From positions 62,001 through 126,000 of the forward strand of contig NZ_BATQ01000133.1 in assembly GCF_000739635.1 (NCBI RefSeq): DNA of 64,000 nt, written 5' to 3'. The translations under genes and the position numbers were made by a program. The notes beneath the pieces were generated by a model. That model saw only the letters and a program-made list of their open reading frames with translations. It ran no database searches and was not told the origin of the DNA. This document shows positions 42,277-51,394 of this stretch, piece after piece. The DNA is from Verrucomicrobium sp. BvORR034 (GTDB lineage Bacteria > Verrucomicrobiota > Verrucomicrobiia > Verrucomicrobiales > Verrucomicrobiaceae). How positions within the stretch are numbered: the first letter of the stretch is position 1; the number at the start of each line of letters is the position of its first letter.

Positions 42277-43994
42277 AGATCACGCGCAAACAACACGCCA
42301 GCATGTTCGGCGCCACCACGGGTGACCAGGTGCGCCTTGCCGATACGGAGCTTTTCGTGCAGGTCGAGCGCGACCTCATTGCTGAAAAAGGCGGCTACGG
42401 GAACGAAGTAAAGTTTGGCGGCGGCAAGGTCATCCGCGACGGCATGGCCCAGTCCTCCCTGGCGCTGGATGCCGACAGTCTCGACCTCGTCATCACCAAT
42501 GCCTTGATCATCGACGCCGTGCAGGGTGTGATCAAAGCGGACATCGGCGTGAAGCACGGCCGCATCGTCGGCATCGGCCACGCGGGCAATCCCCTGCTTC
42601 AGGACGGCATCGACATGATCATCGGTGCGGGCACGGAAGTCATCGCCGGGGAAGGCTGCATCATCACGGCTGGCGGCATCGACACCCACATTCACTTCAT
42701 CTGCCCACAGCAGATTGACCATGCCCTGGCCAGCGGCATCACCACCATGATCGGCGGTGGCACCGGCCCAGCTCACGGCACCTACGCCACCACGTGCACC
42801 CCAGGCATCTGGTACATGGAGCGCATGCTGGAAGCAGCCGACGAGTACCCCATGAACCTCGGGTTCTTGGGCAAGGGCAACTGCTCCACCGCCCCTCCCC
42901 TGCGGGAGCAAGTTCTGGCTGGCGCCGTGGGTCTGAAACTGCACGAGGACTGGGGCACCACCCCTGCCGCGATCGACACCTGTCTGGGAGTCGCGGACGA
43001 ACTGGACGTGCAGGTGGCCATCCATACGGACACCCTGAATGAAGCCGGGTTCGTGGAGAGCACGCTCAATGCCTTCAAGGGCCGCACCATTCACACCTTC
43101 CACTCGGAAGGCGCTGGCGGTGGCCACGCTCCGGACATCATTCGTGTGTGCGGCGAGGCCAATGTCCTCCCCTCTTCCACCAATCCCACCCGACCTTTCA
43201 CGGTGAATACGATTGATGAGCACTTGGACATGCTCATGGTCTGCCACCACCTGGATTCCCGCATCCCGGAGGACGTCGCTTTTGCCGAGTCCCGCATCCG
43301 GCCTGAGACCATCGCCGCAGAAGATCTGCTGCATGATCTCGGTGCCATCTCCATGATGTCCAGCGACAGCCAGGCCATGGGTCGCCTGGGTGAGGTCATT
43401 ACCCGCACCTGGCAGACCGCGCACAAAATGAAGACGCAGTTTGGCAAGCTGGACGGCCCCGCCCATGGCGCGGCTGACAACTTCCGGGCCATGCGCTACG
43501 TCGCCAAGTACACGATCAACCCCGCCATCGCTCATGGCCTTTCCCATGAGGTAGGTTCCATTGAGGTGGGCAAGCTCGCCGATCTCGTGGTGTGGAAGCC
43601 GATGTTCTTCGGCGTGAAGCCTGAGGTGGTGCTGAAGGGCGGCATGATCGCGATGGCAAACATGGGCGATCCCAATGCCTCCATCCCCACGCCGCAGCCC
43701 ATGTTCTACCGGCCCCAGTTCGCCGCTCACGGACGGGCCAAGTACAAGACGAACATCACCTTCGTCAGCGAGGCCTCCCTCGTCCACGGCAACGTGCAGA
43801 AACTCGGCCTGAACAAGATGCTCAGCGCCGTGAAGAATTGCCGCAACATCGGCAAAACGAACATGCTGTGGAACGACGCCCTGCCCAAGATCGAAGTGGA
43901 TCCCGAGACCTACACCGTCAAGGCGGATGGTCGCGAACTCCGCTGCGAACCCGCCTCCGTTCTCCCCATGGCCCAGCGTTATTTCCTGTTCTAG
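42273..43994 (+). CDS. ureC: Urease alpha (catalytic) subunit
   Basis: This 573-aa protein carries every active-site residue at a constant +5 offset from the Klebsiella numbering. These are His139 and His141 ([10 protein letters not shown]), the carbamylated Lys222 ([12 protein letters not shown]), His251 (VAIHTD), His277 ([17 protein letters not shown]) and Asp365 ([11 protein letters not shown]). The flap Cys324 and His325 (LMVCHHLDS) are also present. The ending [15 protein letters not shown] is canonical. A functional nickel site is expected once UreDEFG load it. Confidence 0.98.
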   Translation: MKITRKQHASMFGATTGDQVRLADTELFVQVERDLIAEKGGYGNEVKFGGGKVIRDGMAQSSLALDADSLDLVITNALIIDAVQGVIKADIGVKHGRIVGIGHAGNPLLQDGIDMIIGAGTEVIAGEGCIITAGGIDTHIHFICPQQIDHALASGITTMIGGGTGPAHGTYATTCTPGIWYMERMLEAADEYPMNLGFLGKGNCSTAPPLREQVLAGAVGLKLHEDWGTTPAAIDTCLGVADELDVQVAIHTDTLNEAGFVESTLNAFKGRTIHTFHSEGAGGGHAPDIIRVCGEANVLPSSTNPTRPFTVNTIDEHLDMLMVCHHLDSRIPEDVAFAESRIRPETIAAEDLLHDLGAISMMSSDSQAMGRLGEVITRTWQTAHKMKTQFGKLDGPAHGAADNFRAMRYVAKYTINPAIAHGLSHEVGSIEVGKLADLVVWKPMFFGVKPEVVLKGGMIAMANMGDPNASIPTPQPMFYRPQFAAHGRAKYKTNITFVSEASLVHGNVQKLGLNKMLSAVKNCRNIGKTNMLWNDALPKIEVDPETYTVKADGRELRCEPASVLPMAQRYFLF

Positions 43995-44110
43995 AGGCAT
44001 CTCTCCGGTATCCACGCCTGGCGCATTCCAAGCTTTCCTGACCAGTCCAGGCCTCACCGCCTCCTGACTCAGGTCTTGCGGCTTATGTCTCCAAGTCTTG
44101 TGTCTTTTCC

Positions 44111-44542
44111 ATGATCCTGATCAAGAACAAAGTCGCCCCCCAATCCATGAGACCCGTTGCCGAACAGGTCCAGCTCGTGGTGGAGCGCGCCATGTTCTTG
44201 AAACGACGCTGGCGCATCGAGGCCCCCGACGGCACCGAATTCGGCTTCGATCTGGAAACACGTCTCAACCACGGGTGCGTCATCCATCAGATCGACACTC
44301 ACGACTATGTCGTCCTGCAGCAGCCCGAACTCATCTACGAAATCGAAACGCCAACACCGGAGTTTGCCGCTCTGGTAGGCTGGAAGGTGGGCAACTTGCA
44401 TTTCCCCATCCAGGTCTTGTCGGACCGCATTCGCATTCTTCACGACTCCGCCATCACCCAGCTTTTTGAGCGGGAGAAATGGAAGGTCGTGGAAGCGACG
44501 GCCATCTTCAACCCCATGCGTGTGGTGCCCCATGCTTCCTGA
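44111..44542 (+). CDS. ureE: Urease accessory nickel chaperone UreE
   Basis: UreE delivers nickel to the UreDFG-urease complex. This is a 143-aa version with the two UreE domains (FLKRRWRIEAPDGTEFGFDL, then GWKVGNLHFPIQVLSDRIRI). The conserved metal-site His at the dimer interface is present in GNLHFP. The His-rich tail of the Klebsiella type is absent, the end being MRVVPHAS. It overlaps ureF by 11 bp. A gene-free 116 bp precedes it after ureC. Confidence 0.92.
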   Translation: MILIKNKVAPQSMRPVAEQVQLVVERAMFLKRRWRIEAPDGTEFGFDLETRLNHGCVIHQIDTHDYVVLQQPELIYEIETPTPEFAALVGWKVGNLHFPIQVLSDRIRILHDSAITQLFEREKWKVVEATAIFNPMRVVPHAS

Positions 44543-45206
44543 ATGGCTTCCCTGGCTGCTCCAGGTCAATGACTCCCAGTTCCCCAGCGGGGCCTATGCG
44601 CACTCCATGGGGCTGGAGGAGCTCACCCAGCGCGACTACATCCGCAAGCCGGAGGATCTGGAAAAGTTCCTGCACGAGCAAATCATTCCCAGCCTCAAAG
44701 CCTTTGAGCTGCCCTTTCTGGCCCGAGCCCATGCCGCCGCAGCAACCGAGGACCTCAAGACAGTCCGAGCACTAGACGACGAACTGGAGGCCTGGAAGCT
44801 CGCGGCAGAATTGCGGCAGGCGAGTCGGCAACTCGGATCGCGACGCCTCGTCATGGCCCGCAAACTGGAAAACAGCGCACTGCTGGAGCAGTATGCCCAG
44901 AGCGACGCCCCCTGCCATCACCTCATCATCTGTGCGTTGGAACTGCGTACCCTGCCTACCGCTGCTGCGGGCTGCGCCTTTGGCCTGCAGACCCTCAGCG
45001 GCTATGCCACTGCCTCCATGAAACTCATCCGCATGGGTCAGGAGCGCTGCCAGCTCATCGTACGACATGCCATGGCCACCTTGGCCCCGCATATCGAGTC
45101 CGCGATGCGTGTGGAGGACGATTCCCGCATTGGCTGGTTCAATCCGCTCCTGGAGATCTCATCCATGCGCCATGCCCGGGCGCAGGAGCGTCTCTTTATT
45201 TCCTAA
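44532..45206 (+). CDS. ureF: Urease accessory protein UreF
   Basis: This 224-aa all-helical protein starts MLPEWLPWLLQVNDSQFPSG, then AYAHSMGLEELTQRDYIRKP, the family N terminus. It continues with the CAFGLQTLSGYATASMKLIR region and ends near HARAQERLFIS. UreF bridges UreD and UreG and gates GTP hydrolysis during nickel insertion. Start at ATG 44532 within the end of ureE; 18 bp before ureG. Confidence 0.94.
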   Translation: MLPEWLPWLLQVNDSQFPSGAYAHSMGLEELTQRDYIRKPEDLEKFLHEQIIPSLKAFELPFLARAHAAAATEDLKTVRALDDELEAWKLAAELRQASRQLGSRRLVMARKLENSALLEQYAQSDAPCHHLIICALELRTLPTAAAGCAFGLQTLSGYATASMKLIRMGQERCQLIVRHAMATLAPHIESAMRVEDDSRIGWFNPLLEISSMRHARAQERLFIS

Positions 45207-45224
45207 ACCCCATTCCTTTCTCAC

Positions 45225-45887
45225 ATGTCTCTTCCTGCCTCCCCATCCCCCACCGCTGCCAGCGACGGGGCCGAATTTGAGTCCAAGCGCCCCATCCGCA
45301 TTGGCGTGGGTGGCCCCGTGGGCTCAGGCAAAACCATGTGCGTGCTGCGTCTCTGCCAATGGCTCAAGGATGAATACTCCCTGGCGGTCATCACCAATGA
45401 CATCTACACCCGCGAGGACGCCGAGTTCATGATTCGTCAAAACGTCCTGCCTGCGGATCGCGTCATGGGTGTGGAGACAGGCGGCTGCCCTCACACGGCC
45501 ATTCGCGATGACACCAGCATGAACATGGCGGCGGTGATCGAGCTGGAAAAACGACATCCCGATCTCCAGTTGATCCTGATTGAGAGCGGCGGGGACAACC
45601 TTTCCGCCACCTTCTCTCCGGAACTGGTAGATGCTTACATCTACGTCATTGACGTGGCCGAGGGCGACAAGATCCCGCGCAAAGGTGGCCCGGCCATTCG
45701 CACCAGCGACCTGTTGCTCATCAACAAGACCGACCTTGCCCCCTATGTCGGGGCAGATTTAGCGGTGATGGATCGCGATGCCAAGCTGATGCGCGGCAAC
45801 CGGCCATTCCTCTTTGCCGACCTCAAGTCAGAGAAGGGCAAGGACGATCTCATTGGCTGGTTGAAGCGGGAGTATCTTTTCGTCTAG
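45225..45887 (+). CDS. ureG: Urease accessory GTPase UreG
   Basis: This 220-aa SIMIBI GTPase has the P-loop [18 protein letters not shown], the nickel-binding Cys-Pro-His in [15 protein letters not shown], the [15 protein letters not shown] switch and the guanine motif [10 protein letters not shown]. About 20 residues of Pro/Ala/Ser precede the P-loop without a His-rich stretch. It powers nickel insertion into apo-urease with UreD and UreF. Confidence 0.97.
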   Translation: MSLPASPSPTAASDGAEFESKRPIRIGVGGPVGSGKTMCVLRLCQWLKDEYSLAVITNDIYTREDAEFMIRQNVLPADRVMGVETGGCPHTAIRDDTSMNMAAVIELEKRHPDLQLILIESGGDNLSATFSPELVDAYIYVIDVAEGDKIPRKGGPAIRTSDLLLINKTDLAPYVGADLAVMDRDAKLMRGNRPFLFADLKSEKGKDDLIGWLKREYLFV

Positions 45888-45904
45888 CGTCCGCCCTCCC
45901 TCCC

Positions 45905-46720
45905 TTGAAAGGCCACCTTCAACTCGCCTGCGCCCTGCGGGACGGCACCATCCCGTATCTTCGGGAGCAGTCCTTCTGTGCACCGATGCATCTGAGCAAA
46001 CCGCACGTCGATGCGGGCGCGCTCGTGGCCAATCTCGTCAACCCCACCGCGGGCATCTTTGACAACGACGAGATCAACTTGAATTTCACCGTCGATCCGG
46101 GAGCCTCCCTGGTCCTCACCACGCCCAGCTCGAGCCGCGTGTACCGCTCCCGCACGGGAGACACCGCCCTGGTCCGCCAGACCATGACCGTGGGTGCCGG
46201 GGGCTTCCTTGAGTTTTACCCGGAACCCTTCATCCCGCACGCGGGTGCCCGCTATCGCCAGCACAACGTGATCAAGGTCGCCCCCGGCGGAGAACTGCTC
46301 TTCTTCGAGTGGCTCTCCCCAGGACGCGTCGCCCGCGGCGAGGCCTTTGAGTTCGAGGAACTCTGCTGGGATACCGACGTGTGGTCAGGTGACGTCTTGA
46401 TTGCCCGGGAGCGCTACCGGCTTCGTCCGGACGACTCCAGCCTCAAGTCCCTTCGCCTCCCGTTTGATCTCGCCCACTACCTCGGGTGTTTCGTCATCCT
46501 GCCAGAGGGCGTGCCCTTTCCCCTAGCGGAGGTCGAGGCCCTCGGAGGAGATGCGAGCTCCGTCTATCTGGGAGCCGCACCGCTCGCCGGCAACGTGAAT
46601 GCCTGGACGGTGAAAGCCATCTGCCGGGATTCGCTGGTCGCCCGAAAGCTGCTCAAAGACCTGCGCACCGTGATCTATCAAGCACGCGGAAAGGCCCAAC
46701 CGACCCTCGGCAGGTATTGA
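45905..46720 (+). CDS. ureD: Urease accessory protein UreD
   Basis: This 271-aa beta-rich protein has CAPMHLSKPHVDAGALVANL, VNPTAGIFDNDEINLNFTV, LVLTTPSSSRVYRSR and the LEFYPEPFIPHAGARYRQH motif, all typical of UreD/UreH. The only start near the UreD N terminus is TTG 45905. UreD is last in the cluster, whereas it is first in Klebsiella. It docks on apo-urease and channels nickel to the active site. No terminator is obvious within the following 70 bases. Confidence 0.92.
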   Translation: MKGHLQLACALRDGTIPYLREQSFCAPMHLSKPHVDAGALVANLVNPTAGIFDNDEINLNFTVDPGASLVLTTPSSSRVYRSRTGDTALVRQTMTVGAGGFLEFYPEPFIPHAGARYRQHNVIKVAPGGELLFFEWLSPGRVARGEAFEFEELCWDTDVWSGDVLIARERYRLRPDDSSLKSLRLPFDLAHYLGCFVILPEGVPFPLAEVEALGGDASSVYLGAAPLAGNVNAWTVKAICRDSLVARKLLKDLRTVIYQARGKAQPTLGRY

Positions 46721-46796
46721 GGGGAGGCTGCCCCCAACGCAGCAAGCCAATCAAAGTCCCAAGCCCAACACCACCTCCTCCACCTGAGCGCGCAGC

Positions 46797-46983
46797 GCTT
46801 TTGGGATTGCGGTGAGAATCACCGCTTTCGCTGGGCCTTGTGAATTACTTGAACCCGTCGTCCCCCCACCGAAGCCCACATCCTCCGCTCCCTTCACCCG
46901 GCATTTCCGCCGACACAGGACTCCCCAAAGCGGCGATTCTCGCCGCAATCCCAAAATCCCGACAAGTCGGGATCAGGTGTTGT
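46797..46983. repeat. Dispersed hairpin element, family A, copy 2
   Basis: This 187-bp relative of 117-295 has hairpins at 46809-46825 (GCGGTGA-GAA-TCACCGC), 46930-46946 (GCGGCGA-TTC-TCGCCGC) and 46956-46973 (ATCCCGAC-AA-GTCGGGAT). At the third site copy 1 has a different sequence (GATGC-TTC-GCATC) that still pairs. It lies 76 bp past ureD within a 747-bp gene-free interval (46721-47467). Confidence 0.78.
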
Positions 46984-47080
46984 CAGGCCACAGAAGCTTG
47001 ATCGTCAGATTGCCCTTCAGCGTCAGGTCCCCATTTGCCCGGCCGAAGCCATTTCCTCGAAGAGGATACTGCTACAAGCC

Positions 47081-47210
47081 CAACGTTGACGAGCATCGAG
47101 CGAGTCTACGTTGGGTATGGGGACGATGAGAGACTACTCCGAAGGAGTTGTGGCGGTCTGGCGCACCTGCGGCTCACAAGGATCCTCGGAGCGATGACCG
47201 TTCACAACGG
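47081..47210. repeat. Further inverted repeats in the 47-kb gap
   Basis: CCCAACGT (47081-47088) pairs with ACGTTGGG (47110-47117) around a 21-base spacer. Short 3-nt-loop hairpins follow: ACTCC-GAA-GGAGT at 47138-47150 and CCGTT-CAC-AACGG at 47198-47210. These join family A on the left and family B on the right into one continuous hairpin-rich block. Confidence 0.6.
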
Positions 47211-47215
47211 GCGTC

Positions 47216-47319
47216 GTATTTCACGTCCCATTCCTCCGCTCCCAAACCGATGGGGACCATCGGACTACGCTGGAGGCGATCCCGTGGAGTAGTCCGACGG
47301 TCTCCGTCGGCTCAGTCGC
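47216..47319. repeat. Dispersed hairpin element, family B, copy 1
   Basis: This 104-bp element opens GTATTTCACG and closes CTCAGTCGC. Hairpin 1 (47247-47263) is CCGATGG-GGA-CCATCGG. ACTAC and GTAGT flank a 20-base centre. Hairpin 2 (47294-47310) is CCGACGG-TCT-CCGTCGG. Copy 2 at 49384-49487 has every landmark at the same offset. Confidence 0.85.
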
Positions 47320-47467
47320 TACGGGGACGCGCGTTCAAGGTTCTGAACATCTTCTCTATACCCGTTCCTCTCAGTGCCGAATGCTGCGGATCAAGGACAC
47401 TTCCTCCACCCTGATCTGTTTCATCCCACCCACTCATGGCGACGTATCTCACCCAACACCATCCGCC

Positions 47468-47947
47468 ATGCAAAAAACCAACACACGCGACATTCCCGAT
47501 GACGACTGGTCCTCGCCCAAGGGACGGTTCAACGGTTCGAGCAAGTCGCTCTCCATCGCCCTGGGCCGGGATGCTCAATCCACGGACCTGATCAAGCGGC
47601 ACCCCTTCGACGTGGAGATCTTGCGCATTCCTCCCGGAGCCACTCCCTACCCCTATCACTCGCACAGCGCGCAGTGGGAGTTTTACCACGTCATTTCAGG
47701 CGCGGGCACGGTGCGCCATGAGGCAGGGATTGAACCCATTGAAACGGGAGACGCATTCGTCTTCAAGCCAGGGGAACCCCACCAGCTCATCAACAATGGC
47801 GACACGGAGCTGCTGATCTACGTGGTGGCGGACAATCCGATCGGCGAATCCTGCCACTATCCAGACAGCAACAAGTGGCTGGTCCGCTCCCCTGAACGCC
47901 GCATGGTGCGAGGCGAAGACGACGATTACTATCGGGGCGAGGAGTAA
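47468..47947 (+). CDS. Cupin domain protein
   Basis: This 159-aa single-cupin protein shows motif 1 as YPYHSHSAQWEFYHVISGAG and motif 2 as GDAFVFKPGEPHQLINNGD, giving the His/Glu/His metal site. The C-terminal GESCHYPDSNKWLV and an acidic DDDYYRGEE tail resemble sugar- or small-molecule-binding cupins of unknown role. The start is ATG 47468. It is convergent with the OxyR-type gene. Confidence 0.87.
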   Translation: MQKTNTRDIPDDDWSSPKGRFNGSSKSLSIALGRDAQSTDLIKRHPFDVEILRIPPGATPYPYHSHSAQWEFYHVISGAGTVRHEAGIEPIETGDAFVFKPGEPHQLINNGDTELLIYVVADNPIGESCHYPDSNKWLVRSPERRMVRGEDDDYYRGEE

Positions 47948-47974
47948 CGCGACGGTCTCCAACCGACTCGTTGA

Positions 47975-48847
47975 TCACGCCTCCATCAACTTCAGCCAGG
48001 CGGCAGCCGCCTTGCCCAGAGGGCGCTGTTTGGGCCAGAAGGCCACAATGGTCCGCTTGGGAGACGGATCACTGAGGGAGCGATAGACCGGCTTCACGGA
48101 TCTGTCCTCCTGCAGCGCCATCCTGGGCACAAGGGTGATGCCCATGCCTGACTGGACCAGTGATTGCACGGTCTCCATCTGCGCGCTGCGACAGCTCACC
48201 TGAGGGTGAAAGTCCTGACGGTGACAGAAGTGCAAGACTTGATCGCCCAGGCAATGCCCTTCCTTCATGAGAATGAATTTCTCCTCCAGCAAGTCTTCTG
48301 GGATGATCTTCTTCTGGTTCACCAGCCGGTGACTGGTCGGGAGCGCCAGCAAGAGTTCCTCATCAAACAACTCCCGCACCTCAAACCGCTCATCCTGCAG
48401 GGGCAGGCTGGCAATCGCGATGTCCACCTCACAAGCAGCGGTCAGCTCCCGAAGACGGGCGGTGGTGTCTTCATGCACGACGACCTGCACACCGGGATAC
48501 TTCGCACTGAAGGCAGCGATGAGCTTCGGCAGCAAATAGGGAGCAATGGTGGGCAGCACGCCCACCGTGATCCGGCCCTGGTCCAGATCGTTGGCAGCCC
48601 GGGCTTCCCGGGTGGCGGCATCCATCTCCTCCAAGATTCGAACCGCCCTCGGCAGAAACCGCTCGCCCGCCTGGGTCAGCTTGGCATGCCGGCGCAACCG
48701 GTCAAAAAGCCGCTCCCCCAGTTCATCCTCCAGCTTCTGAATCTGCTGGCTCAGAGACGGTTGGGATACATGGCAGGTCTGCGCAGCCCGGCTGAAGTTC
48801 CCGGTCCGTGCCACGGCCACCATGTAGCGAAGCTGATGCAATTCCAT
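47975..48847 (-). CDS. oxyR: OxyR-type LysR family regulator
   Basis: This 290-aa LysR protein has the winged helix MELHQLRYMVAVARTGNFSR, with SQPSLSQQIQKLEDELGERL as recognition region. The effector domain has GHCLGDQVLHFC: two Cys nine residues apart, the same spacing as Cys199 and Cys208 of E. coli OxyR. CRSAQMETVQSLVQSGMGIT follows in the matching place. It is therefore expected to sense hydrogen peroxide by disulfide formation. It is divergent from a gene for a catalase-related domain, an obvious target. Confidence 0.9.
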   Translation of the reverse strand: MELHQLRYMVAVARTGNFSRAAQTCHVSQPSLSQQIQKLEDELGERLFDRLRRHAKLTQAGERFLPRAVRILEEMDAATREARAANDLDQGRITVGVLPTIAPYLLPKLIAAFSAKYPGVQVVVHEDTTARLRELTAACEVDIAIASLPLQDERFEVRELFDEELLLALPTSHRLVNQKKIIPEDLLEEKFILMKEGHCLGDQVLHFCHRQDFHPQVSCRSAQMETVQSLVQSGMGITLVPRMALQEDRSVKPVYRSLSDPSPKRTIVAFWPKQRPLGKAAAAWLKLMEA

Positions 48848-48856
48848 AGGCTGTAT

Positions 48857-48891
48857 CTATAGTCGCAATAGGAACATAGTATTTTAACTAT
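48857..48891. promoter_or_regulatory. Candidate OxyR binding region
   Basis: The 93-bp divergent intergenic region contains four CTAT/ATAG half-sites, at 48857, 48868, 48876 and 48888. The last two form the dyad ATAGTATTTTAACTAT. E. coli OxyR tetramers bind four spaced ATAG-x-T-type half-sites, so this is the natural operator for both genes. Half-site spacing is one base off the E. coli consensus in one dyad. Confidence 0.55.
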
Positions 48892-48940
48892 AGCAAGTTC
48901 TGAACAAAAATGGGCAGGTCATCGACAAGATCTTCCCATC

Positions 48941-49261
48941 ATGTCACCTTCCATCGCCCTTAAATTCGCTTTCCAGCCGACGACTGCTGCTGCGGCCCCG
49001 GTCGGGGAGAATGACGTGTTCAGCCAGCCCGGTCACCTGTTCCGCCTCATGACCGCGGATCTTCAGAAGCGCCTTTTCGGCAACATCGCCCGGCTTATGG
49101 CAGGCCTGCCCCGCGAAGTTCAGCTGCGCCAGATTTGCGACATCTTCCGGGCCGATCCCTCCTATGGCATCGGCCTGGCGAATGCCCTCGGTTTTTCCGT
49201 GCCGCGCGCTTTGACTCAGCACCGCACGCTTCCGCGCACCCCGGCTCCCGCCAGTGCCTGA
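48941..49261 (+). CDS. Stand-alone catalase-related (C-terminal) domain protein
   Basis: This 106-aa protein matches only the C-terminal helical domain of monofunctional haem catalases: DVFSQPGHLFRLMTADLQKR, then LFGNIARLMAGLPREVQLRQ and ICDIFRADPSYGIGLANALG. The haem-binding barrel (about 400 residues) is absent and upstream sequence is the OxyR promoter, not a truncated catalase. The first 23 residues (MSPSIALKFAFQPTTAAAA) are new. Either a large internal deletion in a katA gene or a genuine small protein. Stop followed by a strong terminator. Confidence 0.85.
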   Translation: MSPSIALKFAFQPTTAAAAPVGENDVFSQPGHLFRLMTADLQKRLFGNIARLMAGLPREVQLRQICDIFRADPSYGIGLANALGFSVPRALTQHRTLPRTPAPASA

Positions 49262-49336
49262 GGCCCTACCCCTGTGAGTGGATACTGAACCCCAATGGCC
49301 ACTCCTCCCCAATAAAAAACACCCCATCAAATTCCC

Positions 49337-49366
49337 AGAGGGCGGCTCCGGCCGCCCTCTTTGTTC
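49337..49366 (+). terminator. Rho-independent terminator
   Basis: A perfect ten-base stem AGAGGGCGGC/GCCGCCCTCT closes a TCCG tetraloop and is followed by TTTGTT. It lies about 75 bp after the catalase-related gene. The preceding A-run suggests it might also work weakly in reverse. Confidence 0.85.
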
Positions 49367-49383
49367 GGTGGCCGCGCCGCTAG

Positions 49384-49487
49384 GTATTTCACGCGCAACC
49401 CCTCCGCTACCTGACCGACGGGGACCGTCGGACTACTCCTGCATAGCGCCTCGGGCGTAGTCCGGATGTGCCATCCGGCTCAGTCGC
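49384..49487. repeat. Dispersed hairpin element, family B, copy 2
   Basis: This 104-bp twin of 47216-47319 has hairpin 1 at 49415-49431 (CCGACGG-GGA-CCGTCGG), ACTAC/GTAGT around a different 20-base centre, and hairpin 2 at 49462-49478 (CCGGATG-TGC-CATCCGG). It sits between the terminator and the mgtE stop. Confidence 0.85.
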
Positions 49488-49562
49488 CGCACTCATGCAG
49501 ATCCTAACTTCCCATTCCCTTCACCGTTGATCTCAGGTCTGGCGTCTGGTGTCTTCTCCCCC

Positions 49563-50771
49563 CTACCGAATCAACCACGTGGCCAACCCCAAGAAAGTCC
49601 CCATGCTCACAACATCTGTCGCAGTAGTCAGGAAGATGCTGGACGCGGTTGCGGGATCAGCCCCGAAGCGACGGAGCGTGAGCGGAATCAAAGCCCCGGA
49701 CAATCCGCTGATGACGCAGCTGGCGATCATGGAGATCCACACGACCACGCCCAGCATGAAGGCGTGTTCGTTGCCCTGCATGCGGGCAAAGATGTACATC
49801 CCCACGCCAGCGACCACGCCGACCAGCGCACCGTTCAGAAGTCCCAAGACGCCTTCTTTGGCAAATAGGATCTTTTCGTCGCCTGGTTTGAGGTCTCCCA
49901 GCGTCAGCCCACGCAAGCACACGGCCAGAGCCTGACAGCCCGTGTTGCCGCTCTGCCCGGCGAGGACAGGGAGAAACGCAGCGAGAATGACAATCTCGTC
50001 CAAGGTCTTCTGGAACACGCCAACAACCGCGGCGGCGATGAAGGCGGTGAGGAGATTGAACTGGAGCCAGGGGTGCCGCATCCAGAGGCTGCGCGGCATG
50101 GGGGTGGAGAGACGTTCCTCCTCATTCACCCCCACCATGGTACCGGGCTGGGCGGAGAGCTCCATGGCCCGGGCCTCGAAGATGGCCTGACCGCGGACGA
50201 GGCCCATCAGGTGCCCGTCTTCGTCGCAGACCGGATAGACCGGGAAATGCCGGTTCAGCGTGCTCTTCATGGCGTCGGTCAGCGCCATCTGGGGGTTGAG
50301 CCAGAAGAGGTTGGTGTACATCACCTCGCTCAGCTTCTTGTCCGCCTCAGCCAGCATGAGGTCACGGAAGACCAGTACCCCGATGAGCTTGTTGTGACCG
50401 TCGGTCACGTAGCCGTAGGTGATAAAGGCCTTCTTGGTCAGCTTCCGCATGGCCTCGATGGTCTCACGCACGGTCATGTGAGCGCGGAACACAGCCACCG
50501 GCGGCTCCATGAGCCAGCCCACGCTGTCCTCAGGGTACTCCTGGTTCCGCATCCACTGCCGGGCTTTTTCCACGGGCGCGGAGGCCAGCAGCTCTGACCT
50601 GCGGCGGTCGTCCAGTTCACGCAGGATCTGCTGACAGACCAAGGGGTTCACCAGCTCCAACACCGCGATCACGTCCTCGTCCTCGTGGCCGGTCAGGAGT
50701 TCGGCAGCCTCATGGGGAGCCCGCTGCACTGTATCCGCAGCCAGTTGATCAATGTCTTCGCGAGGGAGCAT
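49563..50771 (-). CDS. mgtE: Magnesium transporter MgtE
   Basis: The 402-aa protein has the cytoplasmic MgtE_N superhelix, two CBS domains (EPPVAVFRAHMTVRETIEAM and NLFWLNPQMALTDAMKS regions) and five helices. The pore motif is FLPVLAGQSGNTGCQALAV, against the usual P-x-L-x-G-x-GGN-x-GxQ. Magnesium binding between N and CBS domains gates the family channel. ATG 50771 is preferred; a GTG 15 codons upstream is possible. It ends a minus-strand run with acpS, pdxJ and possibly purH. Confidence 0.93.
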   Translation of the reverse strand: MLPREDIDQLAADTVQRAPHEAAELLTGHEDEDVIAVLELVNPLVCQQILRELDDRRRSELLASAPVEKARQWMRNQEYPEDSVGWLMEPPVAVFRAHMTVRETIEAMRKLTKKAFITYGYVTDGHNKLIGVLVFRDLMLAEADKKLSEVMYTNLFWLNPQMALTDAMKSTLNRHFPVYPVCDEDGHLMGLVRGQAIFEARAMELSAQPGTMVGVNEEERLSTPMPRSLWMRHPWLQFNLLTAFIAAAVVGVFQKTLDEIVILAAFLPVLAGQSGNTGCQALAVCLRGLTLGDLKPGDEKILFAKEGVLGLLNGALVGVVAGVGMYIFARMQGNEHAFMLGVVVWISMIASCVISGLSGALIPLTLRRFGADPATASSIFLTTATDVVSMGTFLGLATWLIR

Positions 50772-50944
50772 TGCCCATTCTTGCCGTTCTCCCCGGGAGG
50801 GCAAATGAGAAATCACACACAGCCCTATCGATTCTTGGGTCTGAAAACCCTGACATCAATCGGCCCTCACCCCTTGTTTCTCGACCCCATAAGTGAAGCA
50901 GGCAAGCAGACTTCGCCCAGCTTTGAACCCCCAAGACCACTCAC

Positions 50945-51328
50945 TCAGCCGGAACAGGCCACCACACTGGCCGCAGCCATCTCCTTGGTATGGGTGAGGC
51001 TCAGCAACACCTTCTTGATCCCGGACAACTCCGCCACGTGGACGGCGCCCCCATGAAGCTCAATCGATGGACACCCCCGCCCATCCCTCAACACCTCGAT
51101 ATCCTGCCAGCTCACCCCATCGGCAAAGCCCGTCCCCAGCGCCTTGGCCACAGCCTCCTTGGCCGCGAACCGGGCGGCATAATGGATGGCGGGATCCGCG
51201 CAGGCATCGCAATAGGCGATCTCGCCGGCGGTGAATGTTCTTTCCTTAAACCGGTTGCCGTGTTTCTCCAGCAGCGCCCGGATGCGGGGCACCTCAACGA
51301 GGTCCAGACCGGTGGAGAAAGGTGTCAT
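50945..51328 (-). CDS. acpS: Holo-[acyl-carrier-protein] synthase
   Basis: AcpS transfers 4'-phosphopantetheine from CoA to acyl carrier protein. This 127-aa protein has GLDLVEVPRIRALLEKHGNR with the metal-binding Asp, and RFAAKEAVAKALGTGFADGV with the catalytic Glu. LLSLTHTKEMAAASVVA closes the trimer core. It follows pdxJ on the same strand 66 bp away, an arrangement also seen in E. coli (pdxJ-acpS). Confidence 0.95.
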   Translation of the reverse strand: MTPFSTGLDLVEVPRIRALLEKHGNRFKERTFTAGEIAYCDACADPAIHYAARFAAKEAVAKALGTGFADGVSWQDIEVLRDGRGCPSIELHGGAVHVAELSGIKKVLLSLTHTKEMAAASVVACSG

Positions 51329-51394
51329 CTGGCAAAAGACGAAGTTGCGGGCGGCAGCAGAGACGAACTCCTGCCAACCCGAACACGAACGTGA

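Noticed and set aside
42222-44057. Long antisense reading frame opposite ureC
   Set aside because: Shadow of a GC-rich conserved gene; the same effect occurs opposite ppc, the ketosynthase, and the PLP enzyme at 33 kb. The plus-strand products have complete active sites.
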